DNA from: Plastoroseomonas hellenica
Lineage (GTDB): Bacteria > Pseudomonadota > Alphaproteobacteria > Acetobacterales > Acetobacteraceae
Length of the DNA stretch: 64,000 bases
Assembly (NCBI RefSeq): GCF_018129085.1
Contig: NZ_JAAGBB010000004.1
Span: forward strand, 1 to 64,000
Direction of reading: 5' to 3'
Both the position numbers and the translations under genes were made by a program. The notes below the pieces were generated by a model. It saw nothing but the letters and a program-made list of their open reading frames with translations. It was not told the DNA's origin and made no database searches. Numbering within the stretch: the first letter of the stretch is position 1; each line of letters opens with the position of its first letter. This document shows, in pieces, positions 46,574-56,444 of this stretch.

Positions 46574-47476
46574 ATGATCGGTCTCGACTGGGGCACCTCC
46601 AGCCTGCGTGCCTGGCGCTTCGCGCCCGATGGCGGCGTGCTGGCGCGGCGGGAGACGCCGCATGGCATCACCGCCCTGCCGGAAGGCGGCTTCCAGGCTG
46701 CCTTCGCCGCCGCGACCGGCGACTGGGTCGCGGATGGAGAGAAGCAGGCCTTGCTCTGCGGCATGGTCGGCAGCCGCCAGGGCTGGGTGGAAGCGCCCTA
46801 CCTCCCCTGCCCGGCTGGCCCCGCCGAGATCGCCGCCGCCGCCGTGCCGCTGCCGATCACGGGTATCAGCGCCATGCTGGTCCCGGGCCTCACCTGCCGC
46901 GATGCCGATGGCGTGCCGGAGGTGATGCGGGGCGAGGAGACGAAGCTGGTCGCGCTGCTGGCCCGCATCGGCGCACGGGAGGCGACGCTCTGCTCCCCCG
47001 GCACCCATGCGAAATGGGCCCGCGTCGCCGACGGACGCATCCAGGGCTTCGCGACCCACATGACGGGGGAGGTCTTCGCCGCCCTCTCCCGCCACACCAT
47101 CCTGCGCCACAGCCTGGAGGATGCGCCGCTCGGCCAAGGCATCCCGCCCGGCTTCGCCGCAGGCCTCGCGCAGTCGAAGCGCTCGGGCGGGCTGCTGCAC
47201 CAGATCTTCGGCCTGCGGACCCGCAGCCTGATGGGCGAGATCGAGCAGCGGGAGGGGGCGGGCTTCCTCTCCGGCCTGCTGATCGGGCGCGAGGTGACCG
47301 CGGTGCTGGAGCTGGGCGTTGCGCCGCCGATTGTCATTGCCGGCGCCGACCATCTTGCCCGGCTATACGCCGCAGCCCTCGATTCCTGGGACATACCGAA
47401 TGAAAGCGCCGGCGCCGACCTGGCGGCGGAGGGGCTCACCGTGATCGGCCGTCAGCTCGGCATGCTGCCGGCATGA
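46574..47476 (+). CDS. dgoK: 2-dehydro-3-deoxygalactonokinase
   Basis: The 300-residue kinase starts MIGLDWGTSSLRAWRF, an actin-fold phosphate 1 motif. SPGTHAKWARVADGRIQGF is the family's second signature. The C-terminal GGDH-like ADHLARLYAA follows. DgoK phosphorylates 2-keto-3-deoxygalactonate to the 6-phosphate. It overlaps the aldolase gene by four bases, which together give the last two steps of galactonate breakdown. The dehydratase DgoD and the dehydrogenase are not in the window. Confidence 0.92.
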   Translation: MIGLDWGTSSLRAWRFAPDGGVLARRETPHGITALPEGGFQAAFAAATGDWVADGEKQALLCGMVGSRQGWVEAPYLPCPAGPAEIAAAAVPLPITGISAMLVPGLTCRDADGVPEVMRGEETKLVALLARIGAREATLCSPGTHAKWARVADGRIQGFATHMTGEVFAALSRHTILRHSLEDAPLGQGIPPGFAAGLAQSKRSGGLLHQIFGLRTRSLMGEIEQREGAGFLSGLLIGREVTAVLELGVAPPIVIAGADHLARLYAAALDSWDIPNESAGADLAAEGLTVIGRQLGMLPA

Positions 47477-48087
47477 GCGCGCTCGTTGAAGCGCTGGCGC
47501 GCTGCCCGCTGGTCGCCATCCTGCGTGGCATCCATCCGGAGGAGGCGGAGGGTGTCGGTGCCGCGCTGGCCGGCGGCGGCTTCAGCGTCATCGAGGTGCC
47601 GCTCAATTCCCCGAACCCGATGGCGAGCATCGCGACCCTCGCCCGGCGCTATGGCGACCGCGCGCTGATCGGCGCCGGCACCGTGACGACGGAGCAGGAG
47701 GTGGCGGCGGTCGCGGCGGCCGGGGGCCGCTTGATCGTCACCCCGCATGCCGACCCCGCCATCGTCCGCGCTGCCAAGGCGCAGGGCCTCATCGCCGTTC
47801 CCGGCTTCTTCACCCCCGGCGAGGCCTTCGCACTGCTCGCCGCCGGCGCCGATGGGCTGAAGCTCTTCCCGGCTGAGGCCGCCTCGCCCGCCGTGCTGCG
47901 CGCGCTGCTGGCGGTGCTGCCGAAGGGCACGCCGGTGCTGCCGGTCGGCGGCATGGACGCGATGACGATCCCGGCCTGGCGCGCCGCCGGCGCTGCCGGC
48001 TTCGGCATCGGCTCCGCGCTCTACAAGCCGGGCGATACGCCGCAGGTGGTGGCGGCAAAGGCGGCCACCCTGCTGGACGCCCTGTAG
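47473..48087 (+). CDS. dgoA: 2-dehydro-3-deoxy-6-phosphogalactonate aldolase
   Basis: The 204-residue protein is a KDPG-type class I aldolase. Signatures are ILRGIHPEEA, VIEVPLNSPNP, the loop around IGAGTVTTEQEV, the Schiff-base Lys region DGLKLFPAEAASPAVL, and PVGGMDAMTIP. It splits the sugar phosphate to pyruvate and glyceraldehyde 3-phosphate. The name rests on its coupling to dgoK; KDPG (Eda) activity is the alternative. A TRAP transporter follows after 107 bp. Confidence 0.9.
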   Translation: MSALVEALARCPLVAILRGIHPEEAEGVGAALAGGGFSVIEVPLNSPNPMASIATLARRYGDRALIGAGTVTTEQEVAAVAAAGGRLIVTPHADPAIVRAAKAQGLIAVPGFFTPGEAFALLAAGADGLKLFPAEAASPAVLRALLAVLPKGTPVLPVGGMDAMTIPAWRAAGAAGFGIGSALYKPGDTPQVVAAKAATLLDAL

Positions 48088-48194
48088 CCACCGGTTCCGG
48101 GGGCGTAGCCCCGGTAGGGAGCGGAAGGGACGGCGCCCTCGCATCCACCTGCGGGTTTGCATTACCCTCCGCCGGACGGCTTCCTGGGGGAAAC

Positions 48195-49229
48195 ATGATG
48201 ACCATGCGCCGCACCCTGCTCGGCTCCGCGCTCGCGGCGCCGGTGCTGCTGCGTCCTGCCGCGCTGCGTGCGCAGGAGGTGACGCTCAGGCTGCATCACT
48301 TCCTTCCCGCCGTCTCCAATGTGCACCGGCATTTCCTGCAGCCATGGGCGCGCAAGGTGCAGGATGACAGCGGCAACCGCATCCGCATCCAGATCTTTCC
48401 CGCAATGCAGTTGGGCGGCGCGCCGCCGCAGCTCTATGACCAGGCACGGGATGGGGTCGTGGACATCGCCTGGACCCTGCCTGGCTATACCCCCGGCCGC
48501 TTCCCGCGCATCGAGGTATTCGAGCTGCCCTTCGTCGCGGACCGCCGTGCCGCGCCGAATGCCCGCGCGACCCAGGCGCTGGTCTCCGGCCCGATCGCGG
48601 AGGAGTTCCGTGACGTCCATGTGATCTGCGCCTGGAGCCATGACGGCGGCCTCATTCATGCCAAGCGCGAGGTGAAGACGCTCGAGGACCTGCGTGGCCT
48701 CAAGCTCCGCTTCCCGACACGCCAGGCGGGGGAGGCGCTGCGCGCCCTCGGCGCCGCGCCGGTCGGCCTGCCGGTGCCGCAGGTGCCGGAAGCCCTCAGC
48801 CAGGGCGTCATCGACGGCGCCGTGGTGCCGTGGGAGGTGGTGCCCTCGATCCGCCTGCAGGAAATGGTGCGCCACCACACGGAGATCCCGGGCAGCCCGA
48901 CCCTCTATGTCGCTTCCATGCTGCTCGTGATGAACCCCGCGAAATATGCGGCGCTGTCGCCGGAGGCGAAGCGGGCGCTCGACGCCAATAGCGGCGATGT
49001 CGGCTCCCAGCTCGCGGCGCGGGTCTGGGACGAGCAGGGGCCGGTGGTGGCGGAGGCGGCGCGCCGCCGCGGCAATGCCATCATCGAGATCACGACCGAG
49101 GAACGCGCGCGCTGGCAGCGCGCGACGCAACCTGTCATCGACACCTGGCTCGCGCAGATGCGCGAACGCGGCATCGATGGTGGCGCCTTGCTGGAGGAAG
49201 CGCGCACCGCGCTCGCGCGCGGCGCGTGA
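48195..49229 (+). CDS. TRAP transporter substrate-binding protein (DctP family)
   Basis: The 344-residue protein starts MMTMRRTLLGSALAAPVLLR, with an export signal cleaved near ALRAQ. TRAP marks are LHHFLPAVSNVHRHFLQPWAR, LRGLKLRFPTRQAGEALRALG, and a VPQVPEALSQGVIDGAV loop. The carboxylate-binding Arg lies in KLRFPTRQ. It would collect an organic acid in the periplasm. Position after dgoKA suggests galactonate or a related sugar acid; that is inference. It overlaps the small permease gene by four bases. Confidence 0.9.
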   Translation: MMTMRRTLLGSALAAPVLLRPAALRAQEVTLRLHHFLPAVSNVHRHFLQPWARKVQDDSGNRIRIQIFPAMQLGGAPPQLYDQARDGVVDIAWTLPGYTPGRFPRIEVFELPFVADRRAAPNARATQALVSGPIAEEFRDVHVICAWSHDGGLIHAKREVKTLEDLRGLKLRFPTRQAGEALRALGAAPVGLPVPQVPEALSQGVIDGAVVPWEVVPSIRLQEMVRHHTEIPGSPTLYVASMLLVMNPAKYAALSPEAKRALDANSGDVGSQLAARVWDEQGPVVAEAARRRGNAIIEITTEERARWQRATQPVIDTWLAQMRERGIDGGALLEEARTALARGA

Positions 49230-49702
49230 GCGGCGGCATCGCGCGTGCCTCCCGGGCGCTGGCGCTCGCCGGCGGAGCGGTGCTGGTCGCTGTCGCAGTG
49301 CTGACGCTGGTCTCGGTACTGCTGCGCTGGCTCACCTCACAGCCGGTGCGTGGCGACGTGGAGCTGGTCTCGCTCGGTGCCGGTGTCGCGGTGTTCGGCT
49401 TCTTCGCCCATGGCACCTTCGCGCGCGCCAACATCATCGTGGACAGCGTCACCACCTGGCTGCCGCGGCGCGCGAATGAGCTGCTCGACGCCTTCTGGTC
49501 CCTCGCCTGGGCCGCGACCATCGCGCTTCTCGCCTGGCGCGGCGCGGTCGGCGCGAAGGAGGCGCTGCGCGACCACAGCCTGACCATGGGTATGCTCGGA
49601 GTACCGATCTTCTGGGCGGTCGGCTTCGGCGCGCTCTGCTTCGCGGTGACCGCGCTCGCGGCCCTGCTCTGGGCCGGGCGCCTGCTGCGCGGGCGCGCCT
49701 AA
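49226..49702 (+). CDS. TRAP transporter small permease (DctQ family)
   Basis: The GTG start at 49226 overlaps the dctP-like stop (GTGA). The 158 residues contain four membrane helices with the family feature RWLTSQPVRGDVELVSLGAGVAVFGF. It forms the membrane unit with DctM. The stop TAA overlaps the next ATG (TAATG). Confidence 0.9.
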   Translation: MSGGIARASRALALAGGAVLVAVAVLTLVSVLLRWLTSQPVRGDVELVSLGAGVAVFGFFAHGTFARANIIVDSVTTWLPRRANELLDAFWSLAWAATIALLAWRGAVGAKEALRDHSLTMGMLGVPIFWAVGFGALCFAVTALAALLWAGRLLRGRA

Positions 49703-51024
49703 TGGCCGATGAATTCCTGGTCGCCAGCACCGGCTTCGCCGTGCTGCTCGGACTGATCGCGCTGCGCGCGCCGATCGGCCTCGCGATGCTGCTCGCCGGC
49801 GCCGCCGGCTATGTCCACATCCTCGATACCGCGGCGCTGCTGCAGTACCTGAAGAGCACGCCCTATTTCCTGTTCGCGAACTACACGCTCTCGGTCATTC
49901 CGCTGTTTATCCTCATGGGTGCGCTGGCGGAGCGCGGCGGCCTGGCGCGGGACCTGTTCACGGCGGCAAGCGCCTTGATCGGCCACCGGCGCGGCGGGCT
50001 CGCGATGGGGGTGATCGGCGCCTGCGCCTGCTTCGGCGCGGTCTGCGGCAGCTCGGTCGCGACCACCGCGACCTTCGGCCGTGCCGCGCTGCCGGAGCTT
50101 CGCCGCCATCGCTACGCGCCGGGCTTCGCCTCCGGCGTCATCGCGGTCGGCGGCACGCTCGGCATCCTGATCCCACCTTCGGTGATCTTGGTCGTCTATG
50201 CGATCAGCACCGAGCAGAACATCGCCAAGCTGTTCATGGCGGCGCTGCTGCCGGGCCTGCTCGCGACCGCGCTCTACATCGCGACGATCGCGATCCTGTC
50301 GCGGCTGCGGCCTGGGGACATGCCGCCGGCCGCGCCGATCGACGCCGCCGAGCGGCGCGCCGCGTTCCGCAACGTGATCCCGGTGCTGCTGATTGCGCTG
50401 GTCGTGGTCGGCGGCATCTATGGCGGCGTCTTCACGCCGACCGAGAGTGCCGGCATCGGCTGCGTCGCGGTGCTCGCGGTCGGTCTCGCGCGCCGGACGC
50501 TTCCCGGCAGTGCGATCCGGGAGGCGCTGCTGGCGACAGCCGAGACCACCGCGATGATCTTCGCAATCCTGCTGGGCGCCGAAGTGTTCAATGCCTTCCT
50601 GGCGCTGTCCCAGGCACCGGACCTGCTGGCGGTCTGGATCACCGAGCAGGGCTACCCCGCCTATGGCGTGCTGGCGCTGCTGCTGTTCGCTTACATCGTG
50701 CTCGGCGCCGTCATGGACGAGTTGGCGATGATCCTGCTGACTTTGCCGGTGTTCTTCCCGGTGATCACCGCGCTCGATTTCGGCCTGACGCCGGAGGAGA
50801 CGGCGATCTGGTTCGGCATCCTGGTGCTGGCCGTGGTCGGCATCGGCCTGACGGCGCCGCCGATCGGGCTGAACGTCTTCGTCGTCTCCGGCCTGGCGCG
50901 CGACGTGCCGATCGCCGCCACCTATCGCGGCGTGTTGCCATTCCTCGTCGCAGACCTGATCCGCTTGATGATCTGCGTGATGGCGCCGGGATTATCACTT
51001 TGGCTGGTCAGATTGCTGACCTAG
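49702..51024 (+). CDS. TRAP transporter large permease (DctM family)
   Basis: The 440-residue protein is the sodium-coupled transport subunit with about 12 helices. Conserved pieces are GVIGACACFGAVCGSSVATTATFGRAALPEL, GGTLGILIPPSVILVVYA, GVFTPTESAGIG and GMVMDEL-like VLGAVMDELAMILLTLPVFFPVI. The last bases of the gene, including the TAG stop, are part of the CTAGAGC palindrome at 51021-51127. Confidence 0.93.
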   Translation: MADEFLVASTGFAVLLGLIALRAPIGLAMLLAGAAGYVHILDTAALLQYLKSTPYFLFANYTLSVIPLFILMGALAERGGLARDLFTAASALIGHRRGGLAMGVIGACACFGAVCGSSVATTATFGRAALPELRRHRYAPGFASGVIAVGGTLGILIPPSVILVVYAISTEQNIAKLFMAALLPGLLATALYIATIAILSRLRPGDMPPAAPIDAAERRAAFRNVIPVLLIALVVVGGIYGGVFTPTESAGIGCVAVLAVGLARRTLPGSAIREALLATAETTAMIFAILLGAEVFNAFLALSQAPDLLAVWITEQGYPAYGVLALLLFAYIVLGAVMDELAMILLTLPVFFPVITALDFGLTPEETAIWFGILVLAVVGIGLTAPPIGLNVFVVSGLARDVPIAATYRGVLPFLVADLIRLMICVMAPGLSLWLVRLLT

Positions 51025-51127
51025 AGCATGATGCGTTCGCAAGTGCTCACGCATCATGCTCCAGGACCTTGTTCGATCGCGTGATTCAGACCTTTCGGCG
51101 ATTCCGCCTCAGGTCGTCACGCTCTAG
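51021..51127. repeat. Dispersed CTAGAGC-ended palindromic element
   Basis: A 107-bp element begins CTAGAGC (51021-51027) and ends GCTCTAG (51121-51127). Inside it GAGCATGATGCG (51024-51035) and CGCATCATGCTC (51050-51061) form perfect 12-bp arms. Similar TAGAGCATGAT...ATCATGCTCTAG elements are widespread between genes in Rhizobiales, so this is a member or relative. It supplies the stop codon of the upstream dctM-like gene. The rest of the gap, 51128-51288, shows nothing else. Confidence 0.8.
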
Positions 51128-51288
51128 CCACGCGGCCGCAGGCCGCCACCAGAAAGGCCGGGCTGCGAGGCGCAGCCGATCCAGACCGAGCCGCGAATAC
51201 GGCCCGCGCGCGACCAACAGCCGCGCCGGCGCCCTGACAGCGCGCAAGCCAAGCGCACGGATGCGCACGCCGGCGCCTGAGGACAAGA

Positions 51289-51648
51289 CTACTGCGCTGC
51301 CGGTGGAACCACTGGCAGCGCCGCCGTATAAGCTTCGATGCGCAGTGTGTCGTTGCGCATGATGGAGACGCGGCCATTGGCGGCGTAGCGGGTGCTGCCG
51401 TCCTGCGCGCGGCCGACCGTGTAGCGCCACGCGCTGATCTGGCCGTTCGCCGCCAGGGCACGGCCGATGCGGTCCACGGTCGGGCCCTGGCCCAGCGCAT
51501 CGAGCTCGGCCGTGGTCAGGCCGATGGTCACGGTGTCGCGCGGGCCGACCACCTGGAACAGCGTGACAGCCGGCGACTGCGCGGAGGCAGGCGCAATCGC
51601 GGCGACGGCCAGGGCCGCACCGAGGAGGCGGCGGGAGGGAAGCAGCAT
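51289..51648 (-). CDS. Exported hypothetical protein
   Basis: From ATG at 51648 (CAGGAGACG upstream) this protein has 119 residues. A signal peptide (SRRLLGAALAVAAIAPASAQ) is followed by about 95 residues with VTLFQVVGPRDTVTIGLTTAELDALG, RIGRALAANGQISAWRYTVGRA and SIMRNDTLRIEAY. The mature part looks like a small beta-rich periplasmic protein. I do not recognise the family. The gene is convergent with the dctM gene. Confidence 0.72.
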   Translation of the reverse strand: MLLPSRRLLGAALAVAAIAPASAQSPAVTLFQVVGPRDTVTIGLTTAELDALGQGPTVDRIGRALAANGQISAWRYTVGRAQDGSTRYAANGRVSIMRNDTLRIEAYTAALPVVPPAAQ

Positions 51649-51878
51649 GGGAACGTCTCCTGAATGCGCCTTATTGGAACGCAACGGCAACGTACTGCCG
51701 CGATGCCTGCACCGCAATAGTGCCGTGCGCCGACGAACGGACCGCGATCCGCGTCGAGTGACGTTCGGCACATGCTTGATCGGGATCCCCGACGTCGTTC
51801 ATACCCGACGCAAGTATGCGGGATGCGGCGAAGGTCGCGCTCCGCGTGCAGTCGCCAGACCGACAAGAGGGATCCGCC

Positions 51879-52991
<1,113 letters not shown>

Positions 52992-53004
52992 AGCGGGCCC
53001 CAAT

Positions 53005-53031
53005 CCCGGGGCAGACGATGCCTGCCCCGGG
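53005..53031 (+). terminator. Hairpin after frmA, possible terminator
   Basis: CCCGGGGCAG (53005-53014) and CTGCCCCGGG (53022-53031) make a perfect 10-bp stem with a 7-base loop, 14 bp after the frmA stop. No T-run follows on either strand. It could act between the two convergent genes, which end at 52991 and 53086. Confidence 0.45.
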
Positions 53032-53085
53032 GAAACGGCCTGCGCTACTGCGCCTGGATACCGCTCGCGGTCATGACGGCGCGAA

Positions 53086-54051
53086 TTAATCCGGCCGGAT
53101 TCCGGCCTCCGTCACCAGCGTCGCCCAGCGTCGAACCTCGTCCTGCATGAAGCGGGCGCTGCGCTGCTCGTCCCAGCCGAGCAGCTCGAATCCGCCATCT
53201 TCGGCGCGGGCGCGCAGCCCTGGATCGCGGAGTGCCGCCTGCACGGCGCCGGCGATCGCGCCGCGCACCGGCGCCGGCGTCGCGGCCGGCACCATCATCC
53301 CGGTCCAGTTGCCGATCACCAGCGCCGGCATGCCTGCCTCGGCCGTCGTCGGCACCTCGGGGATCAGCCCGTGGCGCCGTTCCGCGGTGACGGCCAGAGC
53401 CCGCAGCCGTCCAGCACGGATCTGCGCCAGCACCTCCGGCAGGTTGCCGACCACCATCTGCACATGGCCCGCGACCAGGTCGGTGATCGCCGGCGCGCCG
53501 CCGCGATAGGGCACATGCAAAAGCCCCTCCCCGGCCGCGGCCGCGCGGCGGAACAGCTCGAGCCCGAGATGCGGCGGCGTGCCATTGCCGGAGGAGGCGG
53601 CGCTGACCCGCTGCGTCCGCGCCATGGCGGCCAACCCCGCGAGGTCGCGCGCCGGGCTCTCCGCCCCGACGCAGACCACGAGCGGCAGCGAGCCGATGAC
53701 GGAGACCGCGGCGAGGTCGCGCAGCAGGTCATAGGGGGCGTTCGGGAACAGCGCGACATTGACCGTATGGGTCATGGTCATGGCGAGCAGCGTGTGCCCG
53801 TCAGGTGCGGCGCGAGCCACCGCCTCGGCGCCGATCATGGCATTGCCGCCGGCGCGGTTCTCCACGACCACCGGCCGGTCCCAATGGGCGGCGAGCCGCT
53901 CCGCGACCAGGCGGGCCATGATGTCGGTGAGGCCACCGGGTGGGAAGGGCACGATGTAACGCAGCGGGCGGTCGGGAAAGCCGCCCTGCGCCAGGACGGG
54001 CGCAGCGGCCAGGGCGGCAGGCAGGGCCAAAAGCCCGCGGCGATGAATCAT
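53086..54051 (-). CDS. Bug-family (TctC-like) periplasmic solute-binding protein
   Basis: From ATG at 54051 the protein has 321 residues with a Tat/Sec-type signal (HRRGLLALPAALAAAPVLAQ). Bug signatures are FPDRPLRYIVPFPPGGLTD (carboxylate ligand loop), RPVVVENRAGGNAMIG, and HVPYRGGAPAITDLVAG with VPTTAEAGMP. It would bind a carboxylate, usually for a tripartite tricarboxylate transporter or for sensing. No TctA/TctB gene is adjacent. It is one of three Bug proteins in the window. Confidence 0.92.
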   Translation of the reverse strand: MIHRRGLLALPAALAAAPVLAQGGFPDRPLRYIVPFPPGGLTDIMARLVAERLAAHWDRPVVVENRAGGNAMIGAEAVARAAPDGHTLLAMTMTHTVNVALFPNAPYDLLRDLAAVSVIGSLPLVVCVGAESPARDLAGLAAMARTQRVSAASSGNGTPPHLGLELFRRAAAAGEGLLHVPYRGGAPAITDLVAGHVQMVVGNLPEVLAQIRAGRLRALAVTAERRHGLIPEVPTTAEAGMPALVIGNWTGMMVPAATPAPVRGAIAGAVQAALRDPGLRARAEDGGFELLGWDEQRSARFMQDEVRRWATLVTEAGIRPD

Positions 54052-54150
54052 GGCGCTCCCTCCGGCCGCGCCTGCCCTCGCGGCGGCGCCGGCTCGGCCA
54101 TGAGCTTGCCGGAGCGCCGCGCCGCGCAGCAAGCGCGGCGCAGGAACGGA

Positions 54151-54942
54151 TCAGCGAGCCTCGGCCAGCTCCAGGTGCTGGGCGCCGTTGCGGCGCAGCC
54201 GCGCGAGCTGAGAGGTGCCGCAGCCGCGATTGGCGAAGATGGTGCTGTTGGGCTCCACCGCCTCGATCTTGCCGCGCACGCGGCAGACATAGGTCGCGAC
54301 ATTGCTCGGTGAGGCGCCGTGCCAGCGCCGCAGCACCTCCGCCCAGTCGCCGCTCCGCTCGTAATTGGTGCGCAGGAACTGCGCGGCCCAGTCCGCCGCC
54401 GCCCAGGGATCGAGCGGCCAGACCTCGCCCCGCGCATGCACGCGGGCGTTGATCTGCAGGCAGCCGGCCATGACGTAGCTGCGGTTGGCGGCGCCGCGCA
54501 GCAGGCGCTCGGCCTCCTGCCGGCTCTCCGGGAAGCTCGCGCGGCCATTGATATTGAGCGCATGGGCATGCAGCCCGGATTCGTTCAGCCCGATCGCGAC
54601 CAGCAGCCCGGGCGGCAGGCCGTAGCGCGCCTCGGTGGTGCGGAGCGCGTCGAGGCAGGCGGCGCGCGGGGTGCCGGCGGGGGCCACCGCCTCATCGGTC
54701 AGGGCCGGGATAGTCGGCATCGCCGCCCAGGGGGGGGTCTCAGCGGCGGCGGGCGTCTGGGCAGGGCGAGCGGCGCCAGTAGTCGCGGCAGGGCGCCGCG
54801 CGGCGCCGGAGGCGTGGGCGGTGCCGGCGGTCAGGCCGATCGCCAGCAGTCCAATGCCGAAGAGGGCAGCCAGGCCGTGCAGGCGGTCGTGAAAGCCCCT
54901 GGCGAGCCCCCCGAAGCGGTTCAATGTCATCCGGCGTCGCAT
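54151..54942 (-). CDS. Lytic transglycosylase (SLT/VirB1-type domain), exported
   Basis: From ATG at 54942 the protein has 263 residues; an ATG four codons later (54930) is nearly as good. A basic start and a helix (LAALFGIGLLAIGLTAGTAHA) form a signal, and the mature region starts with an Ala/Pro linker. The domain has GLPPGLLVAIGLNESGLHAH (catalytic Glu), the long loop ending VMAGCLQINAR and WAAQFLRTNY, with two C-terminal Cys (YVCRVRGK, NRGCGTSQL). It cleaves peptidoglycan. Possible use in secretion or cell-wall turnover. Confidence 0.85.
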   Translation of the reverse strand: MRRRMTLNRFGGLARGFHDRLHGLAALFGIGLLAIGLTAGTAHASGAARRPAATTGAARPAQTPAAAETPPWAAMPTIPALTDEAVAPAGTPRAACLDALRTTEARYGLPPGLLVAIGLNESGLHAHALNINGRASFPESRQEAERLLRGAANRSYVMAGCLQINARVHARGEVWPLDPWAAADWAAQFLRTNYERSGDWAEVLRRWHGASPSNVATYVCRVRGKIEAVEPNSTIFANRGCGTSQLARLRRNGAQHLELAEAR

Positions 54943-55490
54943 CGCGCGCGCCGTCCTCGCGGTTGGCCTCAGCCCGAGGCCACAGGATCCGAGGTGCTGG
55001 CTGCCCCGCCGCATTGCGCGCTGGGACGTCGCCACGTGCCGTCGCCGGGGGGGCTTCAGCGTACCGCTCGCGCTCGTCATGGCGTGGCCCGTAAACACGG
55101 CGCACGGAACTGTCAAACAGCGAAGAGGTGAAACCCCCAGTCACTCACTCGGATTTGGAGGTTGTGGCAGGATTGGGGCAAAGTCTCCGGAAGTATTGAA
55201 TACTTATACTGACGGGACTTCCGGCCTGTTCTTTCAGTTTTCGCCACCTGTTTTTCAGTAAGATCGGCGCCCTGGCCAAAGCGCCGATTCCGGCGGCTTT
55301 TTTTCTGGTCGGCACAATCGGGCAGCCAGGTTGACACCGCCAGGAGCTTCGCGCCGGCCCTGTGCAGGAAGGGTTGCGGCCTCTGCCGGATGTGCGCTCA
55401 GCGCGGCCGAGCCACCGGAGCCACCCGGCGCCCGGACCGGCGGTCGGGAAGCTCCGGCCCGTTGGCATGGTGGGAGGACTGGAGGTGTCC
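54943..55490. other. Gap of about 550 bp with an AT-richer nested palindrome
   Basis: No gene is supported. Between 55150 and 55260 the GC content drops. CCGGAAGT (55187-55194) and ACTTCCGG (55217-55224) flank the near-palindrome AAGTATTGAATACTT (55191-55205). A near-direct repeat CCTGTTCTTTCAGT (55225-55238) and CCTGTTTTTCAGT (55247-55259) follows. It may hold the promoter or operator for the transglycosylase gene. Confidence 0.5.
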
Positions 55491-56435
55491 TCAGCGCCCT
55501 GCCAGGGCCAGGGCGAGCCGCTTCAGCCCCAGCGCCTGCTGGCGGAACCAGCCCCCGGTCACCAGCCCCTCCGGCGCGTCCGGGTCCCCGGTTTCGGGAT
55601 AGACGTCCCGCCGGAAGTCGGCAGTGCCGAAGATCCAGTCCCAGACCGGCAGCAGCACCGCGTAGTTCTTGCCCGACTGCCCGACCGAGAGCACCCCGTG
55701 ATGCACCCGGTGGAATCGCGGCGAGACGATCAGCCGCTCCCCCACGCTGCCATAGGACAGCCGCACATTGGCGTGGCTCATCGCCTCCGCGATGCGCAGG
55801 ATCAGAAGGATCACCGGGAACTGCCCGAGCGGCACGCCGATCAGCAGCGCCAGCGCGCCGAACCAGAGGGCGGCGATGACATCGTCCAGGATGTGGTTGC
55901 GGTCGTCGGTCCAGAAGGTCATCTGGCGCTGCGCGTGATGCACCGAATGCAGCGCCCACCACCAGCCGAAGCGGTGCTGGAAGCGGTGGCGCCAGTACTC
56001 CCCGAAATCCAGCACCACGACATAGGCGGCGAGCGCCAGCAGCGGGTACTCGCGCAGCACCGGGAAGATCGTCTCGAGCGTCGGCGGCACGAAGCCAGTA
56101 TCGGCGATCAGCCCGTCGAGCCGGCTCTGCGCCCCGTTCAGCAGCACGAAGGCGAGCAGCGGCAGCACGCCGACGCGGGCCAGCAGCGTGTAGATCATGT
56201 CGGTATAGACCGGCCCGCGCCCCGGCCAGCGCTCCACCGGCATCGCCGCCTCCAGCGGCCGGCAGACCACGTAGGAGATGACGATGCCAATTAGCCCGAA
56301 GATCGCGAAATCGAGCCATTGATAGAGGTCGTCGGCGTAGTCCATCAGCCCGAGCGCATAGAGGGCGGGCTGCAGCGCCTCCGTGTAGAGCCAGCCGGTG
56401 AGCTGGGAATAGGCGGTGTCGAGATGGCCGAACAT
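55491..56435 (-). CDS. Sterol desaturase / fatty-acid hydroxylase superfamily protein
   Basis: The 314-residue membrane protein has several helices and the diiron histidine boxes of the family: GEYWRHRFQHRF, LHSVHHAQRQM and RFHRVHHGVLSVG, with a further ANVR segment near 215. Relatives hydroxylate or desaturate lipids such as hopanoids or sterols. It is the last gene of a run of three minus-strand genes (beta-propeller, deacetylase, this). The substrate is not inferable. Confidence 0.88.
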   Translation of the reverse strand: MFGHLDTAYSQLTGWLYTEALQPALYALGLMDYADDLYQWLDFAIFGLIGIVISYVVCRPLEAAMPVERWPGRGPVYTDMIYTLLARVGVLPLLAFVLLNGAQSRLDGLIADTGFVPPTLETIFPVLREYPLLALAAYVVVLDFGEYWRHRFQHRFGWWWALHSVHHAQRQMTFWTDDRNHILDDVIAALWFGALALLIGVPLGQFPVILLILRIAEAMSHANVRLSYGSVGERLIVSPRFHRVHHGVLSVGQSGKNYAVLLPVWDWIFGTADFRRDVYPETGDPDAPEGLVTGGWFRQQALGLKRLALALAGR

Positions 56436-56444
56436 ACGCCGAGC

